From Mycolicibacterium litorale (GTDB lineage Bacteria; Actinomycetota; Actinomycetes; Mycobacteriales; Mycobacteriaceae): a stretch of 64,000 nucleotides of DNA. The stretch is from positions 3,100,001-3,164,000 of the forward strand of contig NZ_AP023287.1 in the NCBI RefSeq assembly GCF_014218295.1. The letters run 5' to 3'. The notes below the pieces were generated by a model. The model made no database searches. It had not been told where the DNA came from and saw nothing but the letters and a program-made list of their open reading frames with translations. The translations under genes and the position numbers were made by a program. This document shows, one piece after another, positions 61,968 to 64,000 of this stretch. Position 1 is the first letter of the stretch. Each line of letters opens with the position of its first letter.

Positions 61968-62184
61968 TGCGTTGGTCTCCTGTGCCTTGAACGATCCGGC
62001 ACGGGGACGACATCACGCCGATGGGCGAGCGCCGCGGTACCACCCCGCTTGCGCACCGCCGTGGTGCGCCACTTGATTGAGGCTGTGACGGGCCCACCCG
62101 TCCGGTTCTACTGGGGCTTGGCCGCCGAGGCGCAAGCCCGTTCTTCCGGAGGCTCCCCGGTGATGGCCGGATCAGTGCCGCTGA
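61968..62184 (-). promoter_or_regulatory. T-box riboswitch of ileS, translational type
   Basis: The leader contains the invariant T-box GGGTGGTACCGCGG at 62032–62045, and an upstream short stem I region with an ATC isoleucine specifier at 62170–62172. GGGCTTG/CAAGCCC (62114–62139) and GCGCACC/GGTGCGC (62051–62069) form further stems. No terminator T-run follows; the AGGAG of ileS lies downstream. This fits actinobacterial ileS T-boxes, which free the ribosome site when uncharged tRNA binds. Confidence 0.88.
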
Positions 62185-62190
62185 ACAGCG

Positions 62191-62196
62191 ATTCTA
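62191..62196 (-). promoter_or_regulatory. −10 element of the ileS leader
   Basis: TAGAAT on the minus strand would start transcription near 62184, just before the T-box RNA and directly after the stop of the upstream gene. Confidence 0.5.
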
Positions 62197-62200
62197 ACGG

Positions 62201-62839
62201 CTACGCCGACGGGGCCGCTTCCGAGGTCAGCTCGATCAGCGCGAACGGGAACTGCTCGGCGAACTCCTGAATGGTGGCGTGGTCGAAGCGGTGGCTGTCG
62301 AACCACCAGTCCACCTGCATGATGCCGCCGTCGCGGTAGGCCCGCAGTTCGAGGGCGTGCCCGACCAGCGGCGGGGTCGCGGTGCGCGCGGGGGTGGTGC
62401 CGACGTAGTTGAACAGCACGTCCGCATCGACCCCGCCGTCACCGAAGGAGCCGCCGAGGCGGCCCGCAGCGGACTCGGTCAGCACCTGGTGCGCCATCAG
62501 GACCATCGCGGTGGCGTCGAGCTGGCGGTCACCGAGGCAGATCAGGTCGACCAGCGCGGGCGCCGACCGGCCGTCCCGGACGACGTCGACCGCGACGACG
62601 CCGTCGCCCATGGTGCGCGCGACGGTGCGCCCCAACGCCGCGAGGAGCAGTTCGTCGGCGGCCACCCCCAGCGCGAACGCCGCGCCGTCGAGCTCGAGGG
62701 TCAGCACCGTGTCGAGCGGCGCGGAGACCCTCTCGGCGGTACCGGGCTCCGTGCCGCGCACCGCGTCGCGGTCGGTGACCCGCATCCGCAGAGCGGACGC
62801 CGCGAAGTCGTGGGGTGTAGCCAGGTGGGGAGCGACCAT
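62201..62839 (-). CDS. Orphan condensation/epimerisation-like protein
   Basis: The 212-residue protein resembles the C-terminal half of peptide synthetase condensation or epimerisation domains, with AADELLLAALGRTVART, the FNYVGTT segment and WWFDSHRFDHATIQEF. It lacks the HHxxxDG active-site motif of full domains and stands alone, without a synthetase. Its role is unknown. The start is set at MVAPHLAT. Confidence 0.6.
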   Translation of the reverse strand: MVAPHLATPHDFAASALRMRVTDRDAVRGTEPGTAERVSAPLDTVLTLELDGAAFALGVAADELLLAALGRTVARTMGDGVVAVDVVRDGRSAPALVDLICLGDRQLDATAMVLMAHQVLTESAAGRLGGSFGDGGVDADVLFNYVGTTPARTATPPLVGHALELRAYRDGGIMQVDWWFDSHRFDHATIQEFAEQFPFALIELTSEAAPSA

Positions 62840-62963
62840 GGGCCATACGCTACGCGGTGTGTCCCAGAATTGGGAGACCACTGCCAAAACTGTGACGGCC
62901 ATGTCAATAACGGAACGGACGTCCGAAATGTGGTTGCCACTGCCCATGCGCGGGAACAGCGTC

Positions 62964-62969
62964 TATCGT
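62964..62969 (+). promoter_or_regulatory. −10 element of the HTH gene
   Basis: TATCGT lies six bases before the ATG at 62976, consistent with a leaderless start. Confidence 0.4.
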
Positions 62970-62975
62970 GGACGG

Positions 62976-63344
62976 ATGCCACGGACTGACGAGAACGGCA
63001 GGCAGCTCAAAGCGTTGCTCGACTATCTGCTCGACGGCGATGTCGAGGCCAAGGCGATCTACGACGCGCTCGGGATCTCCAGCAGCACGTATTACCGCCG
63101 CATCAAGGAGCCGGACTACCCCGACGCCGAAGAGCTGCGACGTGTCGCCGACCGGTTCGAACTGAGCTATCCGGATCTGCAGATCCGGTTCGGTCTCATG
63201 AGCCGGCAGGAGGTCTGGCACTACGTGGAGTCGGCGCCGTTCACCGTGACCACGGTCGCCCCGGTTGCTGACGCCGCGCCGACGACACGCCGCAGGCCGA
63301 AACTCTCGGAATTGGCACCGCGTCCTGACGCACCGCCGTTGTAG
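62976..63344 (+). CDS. HTH DNA-binding protein
   Basis: The 122-residue protein has a helix-turn-helix at about 27–50 (AKAIYDALGISSSTYYRRIKE) like those of phage-type repressors, then a helical stretch (ELRRVADRFELSYPDLQIRFG) and a proline-rich tail. A membrane protein gene follows after 45 bases with a palindrome between. I know such pairs only as uncharacterised mycobacterial genes. Confidence 0.7.
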   Translation: MPRTDENGRQLKALLDYLLDGDVEAKAIYDALGISSSTYYRRIKEPDYPDAEELRRVADRFELSYPDLQIRFGLMSRQEVWHYVESAPFTVTTVAPVADAAPTTRRRPKLSELAPRPDAPPL

Positions 63345-63355
63345 GTCGTACACTT

Positions 63356-63374
63356 TGCTGAACGTCTTTCAGCA
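63356..63374. promoter_or_regulatory. Palindrome between HTH gene and membrane protein gene
   Basis: TGCTGAA and TTCAGCA form a perfect 7-bp inverted repeat around CGTCT, 16 bases before the next ATG. It is a candidate binding site for the HTH protein. Confidence 0.55.
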
Positions 63375-63389
63375 CGAGAGCGACTCCTG

Positions 63390-64000
63390 ATGACCCTCGC
63401 AGTACTCATTGCCATCACGGTCGGCTGCATGGCGTGGAGTCTGTGGATTCGCCGGGTGACCTGGAACTGCCGCTGGGAGGTTGCCGCCACCCTCAACATC
63501 GCGCTGCAGCTTGGCGCCGTCGTGTTGATGTCCCCGGTGGCCTCCGAAACCCTCGGCCACCTGCTCCACGACCTGACCGGTAAGTGGAACCTCGAGGACT
63601 ACATCGCCCACGACCTCTACATCGTGGCCGCCTCGGCCGTCGTCTACAACACGCTGGGCCGCCTCCAGGACGACCACGCCATGCAGACGTCGTTCAAGCG
63701 CTATGTCGAACTGCCCGCCACGCTGTGCATCCCGCTGCTGCTCGCCGCGTTCTCCGCAGGCAACGGCGCCGCCGTGTACCGCGCGGACTTCTTCAAGACG
63801 CCCACCGACTTCTGGCTCAGTGCCTACTGGTTGATGCTCTGCGGGATGCTGATCTACCTGCTCGGCTACGGCGGCCGGGCGCTACTTGTACTGCGGCGGG
63901 ACCCGCGCTCGCGGCGCATCGCCAACATCTACCTGGCCGCCTCGGCCAGCGGCATCATCGCGTGCGCGATCCGCATCGCCACCGCCTACGTGCCGTGGCT
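63390..64000 (+). CDS. Multi-pass membrane protein, cut by window end
   Basis: The visible 203 residues start at ATG 63390 and contain about five or six hydrophobic segments with short loops, one with HDLYIVAASAVVYN. The frame is open at the window edge. No family is recognised. Position suggests that it is controlled by, or signals to, the upstream HTH protein. Confidence 0.65.
   Translation, partial: MTLAVLIAITVGCMAWSLWIRRVTWNCRWEVAATLNIALQLGAVVLMSPVASETLGHLLHDLTGKWNLEDYIAHDLYIVAASAVVYNTLGRLQDDHAMQTSFKRYVELPATLCIPLLLAAFSAGNGAAVYRADFFKTPTDFWLSAYWLMLCGMLIYLLGYGGRALLVLRRDPRSRRIANIYLAASASGIIACAIRIATAYVPW

Overview
This window is high-GC DNA from a mycobacterium, most likely a rapid-growing Mycolicibacterium-type species. 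The support is a long run of core genes in the order known from M. tuberculosis: lgt–trpABC–trpE, hisDCBHA–impA–hisFI, nadABC, bioB–bsaP, bioFD–bioA, treXYZ, ilvA, dnaE1, lspA, ansA, dinX and ileS. A PGRS-like glycine-rich protein, a DUF222/HNH gene and many leaderless starts fit the same assignment.

Region 1 (1 to about 7.2 kb) is the right end of an integrated mobile element. It holds the C-terminal part of a RepSA-type replication initiator cut by the window edge, a small overlapping ORF and an orphan protein with a ParB-like tail. Next come a translationally coupled cassette (EspC-like type VII secretion partner, WxG-type effector, lipoprotein), an AbiF-type HEPN protein preceded by a compact structured RNA, and a large serine integrase. 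The integrase abuts a DUF222/HNH gene whose 3' end is missing, so the element appears to have integrated there; the rest of that gene and the other attachment site should lie left of the window.

Region 2 (8.3–23.4 kb) is biosynthetic. The trp operon (trpE, a membrane protein, trpC, trpB, trpA) runs into lgt, whose product carries about 410 residues of Ala/Glu-rich repeats. A divergent peroxiredoxin separates it from the his operon, which includes the dual-function isomerase PriA and impA. No trpF is present, which fits PriA serving both pathways.

Region 3 (23.4–37.9 kb) has a Sec-exported PGRS-like protein behind an AT-rich leader, a LysE-type exporter, and the nadABC operon with its divergent NrtR regulator and a palindromic operator. 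It continues with a lipase, bioB–bsaP with BioQ and a 30-bp palindromic double operator, and the bioA/bioF-bioD genes. Four perfect 25-bp tandem repeats lie between bioA and bioF beside another BioQ box.

Region 4 (38–64 kb) contains an acyltransferase with SGNH domain, the treX-treY-treZ glycogen/trehalose cluster, ilvA, a deazaflavin-type protein, dnaE1 with a TetR regulator, rarD–rluD–lspA, ansA, dinX, an S4 protein, and ileS with a translational T-box leader. The right edge has an orphan condensation-like protein and an HTH regulator followed by a membrane protein cut by the window end.

The strongest candidates for new biology are the AbiF/RNA pair and the type VII effector–lipoprotein cassette carried by the integrated element, the repeat array in the biotin operon, and the repeat-extended Lgt. 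Internal start positions were derived from codon counting, homologue starts, Shine-Dalgarno sites or −10 spacing. Family assignments come from motif recognition only; no database search was run.
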